Assembly (NCBI RefSeq): GCF_000348905.1
Contig: NZ_AOFT01000010.1
Coordinates: forward strand, 1 to 64,000
DNA: 64,000 nt
Origin: Bhargavaea cecembensis DSE10
GTDB lineage: Bacteria; Bacillota; Bacilli; Bacillales_A; Planococcaceae
Direction: 5' to 3'
Below are positions 48,121 through 57,213 of the stretch, piece after piece. Positions within the stretch are counted from its first letter, which is position 1. Every line of letters begins with the position of its first letter. The position numbers were made by a program, and so were the translations under genes. The notes under the pieces are model-generated. The model did not search any database, was not told where the DNA came from, and saw only the letters and a list, made by a program, of their open reading frames with translations.

Positions 48121-48353
48121 TATAAGACAATTCGATGACGGAGAAAGTACGCACTGCGCCGGTACAGGAAGGATCCCCCCGACTGAAAGGGATTCCGCAG
48201 GCAAGGATGCGGAAAGCTACTCCAGAGTGCAGCTCATCCCTGCCGTCCGCCGCGTTAAGGCAGTTGAGAGACAGTGGCGGATGCTGCTGTAATCAGGGTG
48301 GTACCGCGAACAGATCCTTCGTCCCTTTGCATAGGGGATGGAGGATTTTTTTA
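48121..48353 (+). ncRNA. T-box leader of alaS
   Basis: T-box sequence AGGGTGGTACCGCG at 48295-48308, then a terminator stem (ATCCTTCGTCCCT with AGGGGATGGAGGAT, about 48313-48346) and T7. The probable specifier is GCT (Ala) at 48216-48218, placed GAA-A-GCT-A as in other T-boxes. Stem I contains AAAGTACGCACT. Uncharged tRNA-Ala would favour read-through. Confidence 0.93.
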
Positions 48354-48386
48354 TTGTACCGCCGACCAACAAGGAGGAGAAACAGC

Positions 48387-51020
48387 TTGAATTCATTTAC
48401 ATCCGCAGAACTGAGAGACATGTATCTGAAGTTTTTCGAGGAAAAGGGCCACTCTGTCGAGCCGAGCGCCTCGCTCGTTCCGGTCGATGACGCGTCCCTG
48501 CTCTGGATCAACAGCGGCGTTGCAACACTCAAGAAATACTTTGACGGTCGCGTGGTGCCGGAGAATCCGCGCATCGTGAACGCCCAGAAAGCGATCCGGA
48601 CAAACGATATCGAGAACGTCGGGAAAACAGCACGGCACCATACGTTCTTCGAGATGCTCGGCAACTTTTCGATCGGTGATTACTTTAAGCGTGAATCCAT
48701 CCACTGGGCATGGGAGTTCCTGACCCATCCGGACTGGATCGGGTTCGATCCAGAAAAACTGTCGGTGACCGTCCACCCGGAAGATGAGGAAGCGCTTCTG
48801 ATCTGGCGGGATGAAGTCGGCGTTCCCGAAGAACGCATCATCCGCCTCGAAGGGAACTACTGGGATATCGGGGAAGGCCCTTCGGGTCCGAACTCAGAGA
48901 TTTTCTATGACCGCGGACCATCCTACGGAGACGATTTCTCCGACCCTGAGCTTTACCCGGGCGGTGAAAACGAGCGCTATCTGGAAATCTGGAACCTCGT
49001 CTTCTCGCAGTTCAACCACAATCCGGACCACACCTATACCCCGCTGCCGAACAAGAACATCGATACCGGCATGGGTCTGGAGCGGATCGCTTCCGTCGTC
49101 CAGGATGTTCCGACGAACTTCGATACCGATCTGTTTATTCCGATCATCAGGGAAATCGAAGAGATTTCGGGTGCATCCTACGGCAAGGAAGCGGAAAAGG
49201 ACACTGCGTTCAAGGTGATCGCTGACCATACCCGCACCGTGGCATTTGCGGTCGGCGACGGGGCCTTCCCGTCAAACGAGGGCCGGGGCTATGTGCTCCG
49301 CCGTCTGCTCCGCCGCGCAGTCAGGTACGCCAAACAGCTCGGCATCGACAAGCCGTTCATGTACCGTCTCGTGCCGGTCGTCGGCAGCATCATGGAAAGC
49401 TATTACCCGGAAGTCACCGAAAAAGCCGAATTCATCCAGCGGGTCATCAAGAATGAGGAAGACAGGTTCCACGAAACGCTGAATGAAGGTCTGTCCATCC
49501 TGTCCGGCATCATCGGCCGGGTAAAAGAGGAAGGAGGCAGCGTCATTTCGGGTGAGGATGCGTTCAGGCTCTATGACACATTCGGCTTCCCGGAAGAACT
49601 CACTGCCGAATATGCGGAAGAACAGGGTCTCACAATCGATGAGGAAGGCTTCCGCCGCGAGATGGAAGCCCAGAGGGAGCGCGCGCGTGCCGCGCGGCAG
49701 GACGTCGGCTCGATGCAAGTCCAGTCCGGCGCGCTCGGCGGCTTCCATGAGGAAAGTGAATTCATCGGCTATGACCACCTCGTTTCCGGCGCGAAGATCA
49801 TCGCGATCGTCAGAAGCGGAGAGCTTGTGGAGTCCGCGGAAGAGGGCGAGGAAGTGCAGGTCATCCTTGACCGCACCCCGTTCTATGCAGAAAGCGGCGG
49901 CCAGATCGCGGATAAGGGATCGATGACAGGCGATGCTTTCCGTGCTTCCGTACAGGACGTCCGCAAGGCGCCGAACGGACAAAACCTCCACTCGGTAAAA
50001 GTGGAGGCCGGCACCATGACAAAAGGGGATACGCTGAAAGCGGAAGTTGATGCAGCTCAGCGGCGCCTGATCGTGAAAAACCATACGGCGACACACCTGC
50101 TGCATCAGGCGCTGAAAGACGTCCTCGGAGGACATGTCAACCAGGCGGGCTCCTATGTCGGCCCTGACCGCCTCCGGTTCGACTTCAGCCATTTCGGTGC
50201 CATGACGGAGGAGGAGACCGCCAAGGTCGAGCGGATCGTCAACGAACGCATCTGGGACGGAATCGGTGTCGGAACCGCCTATCATCAGATTGATGAAGCG
50301 AAGAAGATGGGGGCCATGGCGCTGTTCGGTGAAAAGTACGGCGATGTCGTGCGAGTCGTTTCGATCGGCGAATACTCGCTTGAGCTGTGCGGCGGCTGCC
50401 ATGTCCGTGACACGTCGGAGATCGGCCTCTTCAAGATTGTATCCGAAGGCGGCATCGGAGCCGGCACAAGGCGGATCGAGGCGCTGACAGGCAAGGAGGC
50501 CTTCCTCTACATGAAGGAGGAGGAAGAAATCCTGGAAGAGGCAGCTTCGATGCTCAAGGCCAATCCGAAGGACCTCCTCAAAAAGCTCTCGGCCCTGCAG
50601 GCGGAACAGAAAGAGCTCAAACGCGAGCTTGAGTCGCTTTCCGCACAAAAAGCGCAGGGACAGCTTGGAGCAATTTTGGAATCCGCCCGTGAAATCGGCG
50701 GCGTATCGGTTGTTGCAGCCCGTGTGGAAGGCGCCGACGGCAACCAGCTCCGTACGATGATGGATGAGCTCAAGCAGAAGCTGGACAGCGGTGTCATCGT
50801 GCTCGGTTCCGCCGGCGATGGCAAAGTGACGCTTGCTGCCGGCGTGACCAAGAATATCGCCGGCAAGGAATACCACGCGGGGAACATCGTCCGCCATGTT
50901 GCGGAAATCTGCGGAGGCAAGGGGGGCGGCCGTCCGGATATGGCGATGGCCGGCGGCAAAGACCCGTCCAAACTTGATGATGCGCTCCAATCCGTGTATG
51001 ATTTAGTCAAATCCGTTTAA
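48387..51020 (+). CDS. alaS: alanyl-tRNA synthetase
   Basis: 877 residues, as in B. subtilis. Class II catalytic core ([36 protein letters not shown]). The editing domain has [12 protein letters not shown] and CGGCHVRDT zinc/active-site motifs. A coiled coil (about 715-745) and C-Ala domain ([15 protein letters not shown]) complete it. TTG 48387 with AAGGAGGAG 7 bp upstream is the start; the longer frame reads through the T-box. Confidence 0.97.
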   Translation: MNSFTSAELRDMYLKFFEEKGHSVEPSASLVPVDDASLLWINSGVATLKKYFDGRVVPENPRIVNAQKAIRTNDIENVGKTARHHTFFEMLGNFSIGDYFKRESIHWAWEFLTHPDWIGFDPEKLSVTVHPEDEEALLIWRDEVGVPEERIIRLEGNYWDIGEGPSGPNSEIFYDRGPSYGDDFSDPELYPGGENERYLEIWNLVFSQFNHNPDHTYTPLPNKNIDTGMGLERIASVVQDVPTNFDTDLFIPIIREIEEISGASYGKEAEKDTAFKVIADHTRTVAFAVGDGAFPSNEGRGYVLRRLLRRAVRYAKQLGIDKPFMYRLVPVVGSIMESYYPEVTEKAEFIQRVIKNEEDRFHETLNEGLSILSGIIGRVKEEGGSVISGEDAFRLYDTFGFPEELTAEYAEEQGLTIDEEGFRREMEAQRERARAARQDVGSMQVQSGALGGFHEESEFIGYDHLVSGAKIIAIVRSGELVESAEEGEEVQVILDRTPFYAESGGQIADKGSMTGDAFRASVQDVRKAPNGQNLHSVKVEAGTMTKGDTLKAEVDAAQRRLIVKNHTATHLLHQALKDVLGGHVNQAGSYVGPDRLRFDFSHFGAMTEEETAKVERIVNERIWDGIGVGTAYHQIDEAKKMGAMALFGEKYGDVVRVVSIGEYSLELCGGCHVRDTSEIGLFKIVSEGGIGAGTRRIEALTGKEAFLYMKEEEEILEEAASMLKANPKDLLKKLSALQAEQKELKRELESLSAQKAQGQLGAILESAREIGGVSVVAARVEGADGNQLRTMMDELKQKLDSGVIVLGSAGDGKVTLAAGVTKNIAGKEYHAGNIVRHVAEICGGKGGGRPDMAMAGGKDPSKLDDALQSVYDLVKSV

Positions 51021-51043
51021 ACGCGGATCTGTACGTTTATAAT
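51016..51043 (+). promoter_or_regulatory. candidate promoter of ireB-ruvX-yrzB
   Basis: TTTAAA (51016-51021) and TATAAT (51038-51043) with 16-bp spacing, starting at the alaS stop. Confidence 0.6.
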
Positions 51044-51090
51044 GGGATGCGAGGTTCCAAAGCGTCCCAAGGGAAAGCGGGGTGCTGACC

Positions 51091-51363
51091 ATGGATTCAT
51101 TCGACAAGACGATGAAGTTCAACTTTCCGGAAGAGCCGATGGAAGATGAGGTGCGGACGGTTCTGCTTAAGGTCCATACCGCGCTGAAAGAAAAGGGATA
51201 CAGCCCCATCAACCAGATTGTCGGCTACCTCCTATCGGGAGATCCGGCATACATCCCGCGGCATGCCGACGCAAGAAACATGATCCGGAAACTTGAGCGG
51301 GATGAGATCATCGAGGAACTTGTGAAATTCTACATTGCCGGACATGACGGAGACCGTTCATGA
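51091..51363 (+). CDS. ireB: IreB-family regulatory protein (YrzL)
   Basis: 90 residues, with [16 protein letters not shown] and [22 protein letters not shown] conserved. In Enterococcus IreB is a small substrate of the PASTA kinase IreK and limits cephalosporin resistance. ATG 51091 fits the GGGGTG site; GTG 51082 is possible. Part of the conserved ireB-ruvX-yrzB set. Confidence 0.92.
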   Translation: MDSFDKTMKFNFPEEPMEDEVRTVLLKVHTALKEKGYSPINQIVGYLLSGDPAYIPRHADARNMIRKLERDEIIEELVKFYIAGHDGDRS

Positions 51364-51779
51364 GGGCGATGGGATTTGACGTCGGCACCAAGACAGTCGG
51401 TGTCGCCGTGAGTGACGGACTCGGCTGGACGGCCCAGGGCGTCGAGACGATCAAGATCGACGAAGAGGCCGGGGAGTTCGGCATCGGCCGGATCCGCGAG
51501 CTGGTCGCGGAGTATGGTGTAACTTCATTCGTTGTCGGGTACCCAAAGAATATGAACAACACAGTGGGGCCGCGCGCGGAAGCATCCGAGCGGTTTGCGG
51601 ACCTGCTGAGGGATGAATTTTCCCTTCCTGTGGAACTCTATGACGAGCGCCTGACGACGATGGCGGCAGAAAAGATGCTCATCAGCGCTGATGTCAGCCG
51701 GAAAAAACGCAAAAGCGTCATCGACAAGATGGCCGCCGTCATGATTCTGCAGGGCTGGCTGGACAGAAAAAACGGATGA
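51360..51779 (+). CDS. ruvX: Holliday junction resolvase-like YqgF/RuvX (YrrK)
   Basis: 139 residues, RNase H-fold. [30 protein letters not shown] and [14 protein letters not shown] mark the family; the Asp in the first and the Glu in DERLT are metal ligands. Implicated in 16S rRNA 5' maturation in E. coli. ATGA overlap with ireB. Confidence 0.94.
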   Translation: MRAMGFDVGTKTVGVAVSDGLGWTAQGVETIKIDEEAGEFGIGRIRELVAEYGVTSFVVGYPKNMNNTVGPRAEASERFADLLRDEFSLPVELYDERLTTMAAEKMLISADVSRKKRKSVIDKMAAVMILQGWLDRKNG

Positions 51780-51789
51780 GGTGATTTAA

Positions 51790-52089
51790 TTGGAACACGG
51801 AGATGCGCACATCACGGTTGTGGACGAAGAAGGCAACGAGCAGCTTTGCGAGGTGCTGTTCACATTTGAGGCGGAGCAGTTCAACAAATCGTACGTCCTG
51901 TACTACCCGGTAGGGGCGGAAGAAGATGAAAACGAGGAAATCGAGATCATGGCTTCTTCCTTCACCCCGGGAGAAGAGGGCGAACAGGGAGAACTGAAGC
52001 CGATCGAGACCGACGAAGAGTGGGACATGATCGAAGAAATGCTCAACACGTTCCTCGCGGAAGACGAAGAGGACGACGAAGAAGAATAA
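51790..52089 (+). CDS. yrzB: DUF1292 protein YrzB
   Basis: 99 residues, strongly acidic (last 20 residues nearly all Glu/Asp). [20 protein letters not shown] and YVLYYPVG match B. subtilis YrzB closely. Function unknown. TTG start behind AGGTG; a terminator follows. Confidence 0.92.
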   Translation: MEHGDAHITVVDEEGNEQLCEVLFTFEAEQFNKSYVLYYPVGAEEDENEEIEIMASSFTPGEEGEQGELKPIETDEEWDMIEEMLNTFLAEDEEDDEEE

Positions 52090-52124
52090 GAGATTTGCAT
52101 TCCTCCGGCGCATGCTCGCCGGAC

Positions 52125-52177
52125 AGCTCCCCGAACCGCCGCACATTCCGTGCGGTGCGGAAACGGGGAGCTTTTTT
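52125..52177 (+). terminator. Rho-independent terminator after yrzB
   Basis: Outer stem AGCTCCCCG with CGGGGAGCT and an inner hairpin (CCGCAC...GTGCGG), followed by T6. Confidence 0.87.
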
Positions 52178-52290
52178 GCATGGCTTCTTCCGGGTCAACC
52201 GCCCGGATAAAGCGTCACGTCCGCAACGCCTTTCCTGTTGCTGTCGTTTCATGTATAATAGCCTCGAAATACAGAGGGGGAACACGGTTT

Positions 52291-53418
52291 ATGAGTGACC
52301 GATCCAAAAAACAGGTCATGCTTGAACGCATGAATGAAAAAAAGAAGGAAGTGAAGACGGTCCGGCGAATCGTCCTGATCGTCTTCCTCGCCGCGCTGCT
52401 CCTCATGCTTATCGGAGGCGCCATCCTCTATTCCTATGTGACGGGAGGGCTAAAACCGGTTGATCCGGATGCCGAGGACACCATCACGGTTGAGATTCCG
52501 ATCGGCTCCAACCTGGACACGATCGCGATGAAGCTCGAGGAGGCAGGTGTCATCAAAGATGACCGGATCTTCAAGTATTACGCCAAATTCAACAACGAAA
52601 GCGACTTCCAGGCCGGCACCTATGAAATGAGCCAGGCGATGACGCCGGATGAGCTGCTGGAAAGCCTGAAGACAGGAAAGGTCTACAGGGAACCGGTATT
52701 CCAGTACACCATCCCGGAAGGTCTGAATCTTGCCCAGATTTCAGAAGTGATCGAGAAAAACACGGAATTCACCGCCGATGAATTCATGGAGCTTGTCACG
52801 GATGAAGCCTATATCAATGAGCTGATTTCGAAGTTCCCGAATCTTCTCACCGAGGAAATCCTGAACGAACAGATCAAGTTCCCGCTGGAAGGCTATCTGT
52901 TCCCGGCAACCTACCCGGTGTTTGAAGAACATCCGACACTGGAAACGCTTGTCGAACAGATGATCGGAGCGACGGATGAGAACATCACCCCTTACCGTGA
53001 CGCGATTGCCGAAGAGGAGCGGACCATCCACCAGGTCCTGACAATGGCATCGCTCGTGGAAAAAGAGGCCCGCACACCGGAAGACCGCAAGTCCATCGCG
53101 AGCGTCTTTGAAAACCGCCTTGCGGAAGGCATGCCGCTCCAGACGGACCCGACGGTCGCCTACGCTCACGGGAAGCATCTGGAACGGACGATGTACAGCG
53201 ATCTGGAGATCGATGATGCCTACAACACCTACCAGAACCAGGGGCTTCCTCCAGGGCCGATTTCGAATGCGGGCAGTTCATCCATTGATGCTGCACTGAA
53301 CCCGTCCGAAACCGATTATCTCTATTTCCTGGCGGATCCGTCCGGCATCAACCATTTCGCAAAAACGTATGAAGAACATCTTCAGAACAGGGACAAGTAT
53401 CTGAAGAGCGGGGAATGA
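52291..53418 (+). CDS. mltG: endolytic murein transglycosylase MltG (YrrL)
   Basis: 375 residues. Basic cytosolic N-terminus, one membrane helix (about 26-48), a LysM-like subdomain, then the YceG catalytic domain with FPLEGYLFPATY and MASLVEKEA (catalytic Glu). It cuts nascent glycan strands and is thought to set their release from the synthase. ATG 52291 has AGAGGGGGAA upstream; a TATAAT at 52254-52259 may be its -10 but no -35 is evident. Confidence 0.95.
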   Translation: MSDRSKKQVMLERMNEKKKEVKTVRRIVLIVFLAALLLMLIGGAILYSYVTGGLKPVDPDAEDTITVEIPIGSNLDTIAMKLEEAGVIKDDRIFKYYAKFNNESDFQAGTYEMSQAMTPDELLESLKTGKVYREPVFQYTIPEGLNLAQISEVIEKNTEFTADEFMELVTDEAYINELISKFPNLLTEEILNEQIKFPLEGYLFPATYPVFEEHPTLETLVEQMIGATDENITPYRDAIAEEERTIHQVLTMASLVEKEARTPEDRKSIASVFENRLAEGMPLQTDPTVAYAHGKHLERTMYSDLEIDDAYNTYQNQGLPPGPISNAGSSSIDAALNPSETDYLYFLADPSGINHFAKTYEEHLQNRDKYLKSGE

Positions 53419-53422
53419 CCCG

Positions 53423-53454
53423 GAGAAGGAGAGCTTCCGCTTTCCTTCTCTTTT
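53423..53454 (+). terminator. weak terminator after mltG
   Basis: GAGAAGGA (53423-53430) can pair with TCCTTCTC (53443-53450), followed by only four T. Confidence 0.55.
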
Positions 53455-53465
53455 CATGTGAATAA

Positions 53466-53474
53466 TGCTATGAT
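53466..53474 (+). promoter_or_regulatory. extended -10 promoter of trmR-udk
   Basis: TGCTATGAT with TATGAT at 53469-53474, about 35 bp before trmR. -35 not evident. Confidence 0.5.
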
Positions 53475-53509
53475 GAACGGGTATTTTTTTGGATAAGCAG
53501 GTGTAAATG

Positions 53510-54169
53510 ATGGAACATGAATATAGCCGGTATTCGGAAGGGCTGATCCCGCCCCGTCCGGAACGGATCATGGCGATGGAACAATACGCCCGCGACCACA
53601 GGGTGCCGATCATGCAGCTGGAGGGGATGGAGGCGCTGCTCCAGATCCTCCGTGTGCAGCGTCCCGGAAGGATCCTTGAAATCGGAACGGCCATCGGGTA
53701 CTCGGCGATCCGGATGGCGGAGGCACTTCCCGGCACCGAAGTGGTGACGATCGAGCGCGAACCGGCCATGCAGGAAAAGGCCGAAGAAAATATCGGGCGG
53801 TCGGAAGCGGAAGGGCGGATCCGGCTTGTCCGCGGTGATGCGCTGGAGCTTGAAAAGCTTCCCGAAGGGCCTTTCGATGCCCTGTTCATCGATGCCGCAA
53901 AAGGCCAGTACAGAAGGTTTTTCGACATTTATGAGCCGCTGCTGTCCGGCCGCGGCGTAATTTATTGTGACAATATGTTCATGCACGGCCTGTCCGCCGA
54001 AGACCCGGAGGACATTCCCAGGAAAAACCGGACAATGATCCGCAAGCTGAGGGAATTCACAGAATGGCTCATGGCGCATCCCGGCTATGATTCGGCTCTT
54101 TTGCCGGTGGGCGACGGCCTGATGATCAGTACGAAAAAAGAATCAACCGAAGAAGGTGCAGCGTTATGA
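53510..54169 (+). CDS. trmR: tRNA 5-hydroxyuridine methyltransferase TrmR (YrrM)
   Basis: 219 residues, class I SAM methyltransferase of the O-methyltransferase-3 family: [16 protein letters not shown] (SAM loop), [25 protein letters not shown]. subtilis YrrM/TrmR methylates 5-hydroxyuridine-34 to mo5U. ATG 53510 is better spaced from AGGTG than ATG 53507. The U32-type yrrN/yrrO genes that normally follow are missing; udk overlaps it directly. Confidence 0.9.
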   Translation: MEHEYSRYSEGLIPPRPERIMAMEQYARDHRVPIMQLEGMEALLQILRVQRPGRILEIGTAIGYSAIRMAEALPGTEVVTIEREPAMQEKAEENIGRSEAEGRIRLVRGDALELEKLPEGPFDALFIDAAKGQYRRFFDIYEPLLSGRGVIYCDNMFMHGLSAEDPEDIPRKNRTMIRKLREFTEWLMAHPGYDSALLPVGDGLMISTKKESTEEGAAL

Positions 54170-54804
54170 CAAAGAAACGGCCGCTCATCATCGGAATCGC
54201 CGGCGGCTCAGGGTCCGGCAAGACGAGCGTCACCCGTTCGATCTACGACGTCGTGAAGGAACATTCCGTCGTCGTGATCGAGCATGATTACTATTATAAA
54301 GACCAGTCCGACCTGGCATTTGAAGAACGGCTGAAGACGAATTATGACCACCCGCTCGCATTTGACACGGAACTCCTCATCGAGCACATCAAGGAACTGC
54401 TCGAAGGGCGTCCGGTCAACCGGCCGGTGTACGATTATGCGCTTCATACGCGCTCTGACAAAACTGTGGAGATCGAGCCGAAGGACGTCATCATCATCGA
54501 AGGAATCCTCGTGCTTGACGATGCCAGGCTCCGTGAACTGATGGATATCAAGCTCTTTGTCGATACGGACGCGGACCTCCGCATCATCAGGCGCATCCAG
54601 CGTGACATCGAAGAGCGCGGCCGTTCGATCAGTTCGGTGATCGGCCAATACCTGTCGGTCGTCCGGCCAATGCACAATCAGTTCATCGAACCGACAAAAC
54701 GTTATGCGGACCTGATCATCCCCGAAGGCGGGGAAAACAAAGTCGCAATCGACCTGATGGTGACGAAAATAAAAACAATTCTTGAATCTCCACAAAATCT
54801 GTAA
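54166..54804 (+). CDS. udk: uridine kinase
   Basis: 212 residues. P-loop [21 protein letters not shown] and the LVRRIQRDI-like lid ([17 protein letters not shown]). Phosphorylates uridine and cytidine in salvage. ATGA overlap with trmR. A promoter for greA lies in its 3' end. Confidence 0.96.
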   Translation: MTKKRPLIIGIAGGSGSGKTSVTRSIYDVVKEHSVVVIEHDYYYKDQSDLAFEERLKTNYDHPLAFDTELLIEHIKELLEGRPVNRPVYDYALHTRSDKTVEIEPKDVIIIEGILVLDDARLRELMDIKLFVDTDADLRIIRRIQRDIEERGRSISSVIGQYLSVVRPMHNQFIEPTKRYADLIIPEGGENKVAIDLMVTKIKTILESPQNL

Positions 54805-54810
54805 TATACT
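54782..54810 (+). promoter_or_regulatory. candidate promoter upstream of greA
   Basis: TTGAAT (54782-54787) and TATACT (54805-54810), 17-bp spacing, inside the end of udk. A transcript would start near 54817, only about 20 bp before the hairpin at 54839. Confidence 0.6.
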
Positions 54811-54838
54811 CTTGTCAGTTAAAACCATCACATTTCCG

Positions 54839-54880
54839 CTATGTCGCATTCCCGGCCACGGGGCGGCATAGTATTCTTTT
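54839..54880 (+). terminator. terminator or attenuator before greA
   Basis: CTATGTCGC (54839-54847) pairs fully with GCGGCATAG (54863-54871) allowing one G-T pair; TATTCTTTT follows. It ends udk and also lies inside the predicted greA leader. Confidence 0.75.
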
Positions 54881-54912
54881 TATGAAGGAAAGACGCGAAG
54901 GAGAGATTGTTT

Positions 54913-55383
54913 ATGTCCACAGAGAAAAAATTTCCGATGACCCAGGCGGGAAAAGAGAAGCTGATCGAAGAACTTGACTATCTGAAAACGGTTAAACGAA
55001 AAGAAGTCGTCGAACGCATCAAAGTTGCACGCAGTTTCGGCGACCTCTCCGAGAACTCCGAATATGATTCGGCCAAAGAAGACCAGGCGTTCATCGAAGG
55101 CCGCATCTCCACGCTCGAATCGATGATCCGCAATGCCGAAATCATCGAAGACAACGGTGATGACGACCGCGTGCAGCTCGGCAAGACCGTGACATTCAGG
55201 GAAATGGACGGCGATGAGGAAACCTACACCATCGTCGGTTCCGCAGAAGCGGATCCGTTCGAAGGCCGCATCTCTAACGACTCGCCGATCGCCAAGGGCC
55301 TCCTCGGCCGCACTGTCGGCGACCGCGTCAAGATCATGACGCCGGGCGGCGAAATGGACGTCGAAATCGTGTCCATCAGCTGA
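54913..55383 (+). CDS. greA: transcription elongation factor GreA
   Basis: 156 residues. N-terminal coiled coil (about 1-75, with the catalytic-tip acidic residues near [17 protein letters not shown]) and a C-terminal FKBP-like domain ([17 protein letters not shown]). It enters the RNA polymerase secondary channel and triggers cleavage of backtracked RNA. ATG 54913 is 8 bp from AAGGAGAG; TTG 54907 is too close. Confidence 0.96.
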   Translation: MSTEKKFPMTQAGKEKLIEELDYLKTVKRKEVVERIKVARSFGDLSENSEYDSAKEDQAFIEGRISTLESMIRNAEIIEDNGDDDRVQLGKTVTFREMDGDEETYTIVGSAEADPFEGRISNDSPIAKGLLGRTVGDRVKIMTPGGEMDVEIVSIS

Positions 55384-55419
55384 TCCCTTCCATCTTCCTG
55401 CCTTTTAGAGGGGGAATAC

Positions 55420-55512
55420 ATGAAAACAGCTGATCAAGCAGAAGGTCCCGAAAACCGCGGTAAGACGGGGGACCTTCCGCGGAGATCAGCTTTTTTTATT
55501 TCTTCACAGTGA
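55420..55512 (+). CDS. possible 30-codon small ORF overlapping a terminator
   Basis: ATG at 55420 with a strong AGAGGGGGAA site 4-5 bp upstream; 30 codons to TGA at 55510-55512. The product would be polar (MKTADQAEGPENRGKTG...) and end in SAFFISSQ. Most of the frame is also the stem-loop of the terminator at 55428-55497, so translation and termination would interfere. It may be a leader peptide or a chance ORF. Confidence 0.3.
   Translation: MKTADQAEGPENRGKTGDLPRRSAFFISSQ
55428..55497 (+). terminator. Rho-independent terminator after greA
   Basis: Outer stem AGCTGATC with GATCAGCT, inner pairings AAGGTCCC with GGGACCTT and CCGCGG with CCGCGG as alternatives, then T7 at 55491-55497. Confidence 0.8.
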
Positions 55513-55627
55513 GAAGCCGGCTGCGGTGATTAACTTTCGGGGCGTTCTGCTTAACATCCGCGAGAATGACCATTTACTGTCAACGATCAATTTCTCTTCA
55601 TGAAACTGAAACAATCCGGTAATCATT

Positions 55628-55656
55628 TCGTCAAATTAGCGATAATCGTTTATGAT
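55628..55656 (+). promoter_or_regulatory. candidate promoter of yrrS-mtnN
   Basis: TCGTCA (55628-55633) and TATGAT (55651-55656), 17-bp spacing, 25 bp before yrrS. The 55513-55627 stretch upstream holds nothing I recognise. Confidence 0.45.
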
Positions 55657-55680
55657 AGAGTAACCGGGGGAGGAGATGGC

Positions 55681-56355
55681 ATGGAAGAACAGAATTTTTC
55701 CAGAGTGGCGCGAAATCGCCAGAAGTCAAACCGGATCCTGAATATCCTGATTGGCGTCGTCTTCGTCCTGATCATTGTCACCGCAGTAGGCATCTTCACC
55801 GGCGGAGACGACCAGGCCGCCGACAGCGGGCGTGAAGCAGGGACGGAACAGACGGAAGGCGGCAGCGGTCCGGATGGCGGTAACGCAGCGGCCGGTGACG
55901 GCGGGGAAGATACCGAACAGTCCGGCGACCGGGAAAAAGCCTCCGAAGAAGAGGCTGCCGGCTCTGAAAGTGGCGGGGAAGAAGCCCAGGAATCCGATCA
56001 GCCGGGCAAAGTGATCCGGACACCGTCGGACGAGGGCATCGTCGAAGAGACGATCGTCGACACTTCCTGGAAACCGATCGGCACCGAACAGTCGGGCGAC
56101 CATGTATCGGTCTACGAGAAAGGCCATATCGACTGGCAGGAAAAGGTCCGGGCCATGTCGTATGCCACGGGAATCCCTGAAAGCGACATGATCGTATGGT
56201 ATTTGAAAAACGGCGGCGGCCCACAGAAATCCATCGGGACCGTATCGACCGGAGATAAAAGCGAAAAATATAATGTCCACCTGGAATGGGTGGACGGTGA
56301 AGGCTGGATGCCGGTACGGCTCGACAAGCTGAACACGCTTGAAGGGGCCTATTGA
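55681..56355 (+). CDS. yrrS: DUF1510 membrane protein YrrS
   Basis: 224 residues: basic N-terminus, one membrane helix (about 20-40), a long disordered Glu/Gly/Ser/Asp region (about 45-125), then a compact C-terminal DUF1510 domain (about 130-224, WKPIGTEQSGDHV... HLEWVDGEGW). B. subtilis yrrS sits next to pbpI downstream of greA; pbpI is absent here. ATG 55681 follows GGAGGAG by 6 bp. Confidence 0.85.
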   Translation: MEEQNFSRVARNRQKSNRILNILIGVVFVLIIVTAVGIFTGGDDQAADSGREAGTEQTEGGSGPDGGNAAAGDGGEDTEQSGDREKASEEEAAGSESGGEEAQESDQPGKVIRTPSDEGIVEETIVDTSWKPIGTEQSGDHVSVYEKGHIDWQEKVRAMSYATGIPESDMIVWYLKNGGGPQKSIGTVSTGDKSEKYNVHLEWVDGEGWMPVRLDKLNTLEGAY

Positions 56356-56379
56356 CCGGAACGAACGGAGGATTCTGGT

Positions 56380-57075
56380 ATGAGAATAGCCATTATCGGT
56401 GCGATGGAAGAAGAAGTCGAGCTTCTGCGCAGCCGGATCGAAGAAAAAGAGACGACGATTGCCGGAAACAGCGAGTACACCACCGGAAAACTGAATGGCG
56501 CAGATGTCGTCCTGCTAAAAAGCGGGATCGGAAAAGTCAACGCCGCCATGTCCGCGGCTGTATTGCTTGACCGGTTCAAACCTGACGCCGTGATCAATAC
56601 CGGTTCTGCCGGCGGTTTCAACAGCGACCATGAAATCGGCACGGTCGTCATTTCATCGGAAGTCAGGCACCATGATGTGGATGTGACGGCCTTCGGCTAC
56701 GAGCACGGCCAGGTACCGCAGCTTCCGCCTGCCTTCAGGGCGGACGGCAAACTCATTGAAGCTGCACGCAAGGCTGTGGAAGACATCGGTGAGCATGCTT
56801 CTGCGGAAGGGCTGATCGTCACCGGGGATTCCTTTATGTCCGATGCGGACCGTGTTGCACGGGTGCGTGAATGGTTCCCGGATGCGCTTGCATCCGAAAT
56901 GGAAGCGGCTGCCGTCGCACAGGTGTGCCACCAGTTCGGCGTGCCGTTTGTGGTCATCCGGGCGCTCTCGGACATTGCAGGCAAGGAGTCGGCCATGTCA
57001 TTTGACGAGTTTTTGCCGAAGGCGGCGAAACATTCGGCGGAAGCGGTCATGCGGGCGGTCTCGAAACTTCAGTGA
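56380..57075 (+). CDS. mtnN: 5'-methylthioadenosine/S-adenosylhomocysteine nucleosidase
   Basis: 231 residues. IGAMEEEVELL start, VINTGSAGGF, GDSFMSD and SEMEAAAVAQVCHQFGVPFVVIRALSD with catalytic Glu and Asp residues. It hydrolyses MTA and SAH in the SAM recycling pathway. GGAGGATTCTGGT ribosome region. Confidence 0.96.
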   Translation: MRIAIIGAMEEEVELLRSRIEEKETTIAGNSEYTTGKLNGADVVLLKSGIGKVNAAMSAAVLLDRFKPDAVINTGSAGGFNSDHEIGTVVISSEVRHHDVDVTAFGYEHGQVPQLPPAFRADGKLIEAARKAVEDIGEHASAEGLIVTGDSFMSDADRVARVREWFPDALASEMEAAAVAQVCHQFGVPFVVIRALSDIAGKESAMSFDEFLPKAAKHSAEAVMRAVSKLQ

Positions 57076-57089
57076 TCGCATGATATAAT
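57061..57089 (+). promoter_or_regulatory. promoter of the 27-codon membrane microprotein gene
   Basis: TCGAAA (57061-57066) and perfect TATAAT (57084-57089), 17-bp spacing, overlapping the end of mtnN. Confidence 0.6.
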
Positions 57090-57128
57090 CGGATAAGTGA
57101 ATCACCACTTGGACAGGGAGTGAACAAT

Positions 57129-57212
57129 GTGCTTTATCTGATGGCAGGTTCTTTGATTGTGACCGGTATCCTTGCTGGCGTCATGATGTACCAGCTCGGT
57201 TCCGAAAAGTGA
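57129..57212 (+). CDS. 27-residue single-pass membrane microprotein
   Basis: GTG at 57129 with GGGAG 9 bp upstream; 27 codons to TGA at 57210-57212. The peptide (MLYLMAGSLIVTGILAGVMM then YQLGSEK) is one hydrophobic helix with a short polar tail. It has its own promoter (57061-57089) and a very strong terminator (57221-57257), making a complete monocistronic unit of about 160 nt. I do not recognise the family. The arrangement is too complete to dismiss as chance. Confidence 0.6.
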   Translation: MLYLMAGSLIVTGILAGVMMYQLGSEK

Positions 57213-57213
57213 T

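Noticed and set aside
48135-48386. 84-codon N-terminal extension of AlaS
   Set aside because: This region is the T-box leader; TTG 48387 has AAGGAGGAG and gives the normal family length.
49272-50990. 572-codon minus-strand ORF opposite alaS
   Set aside because: Same type of GC-driven shadow; alaS on the plus strand has full-length homologous motifs.
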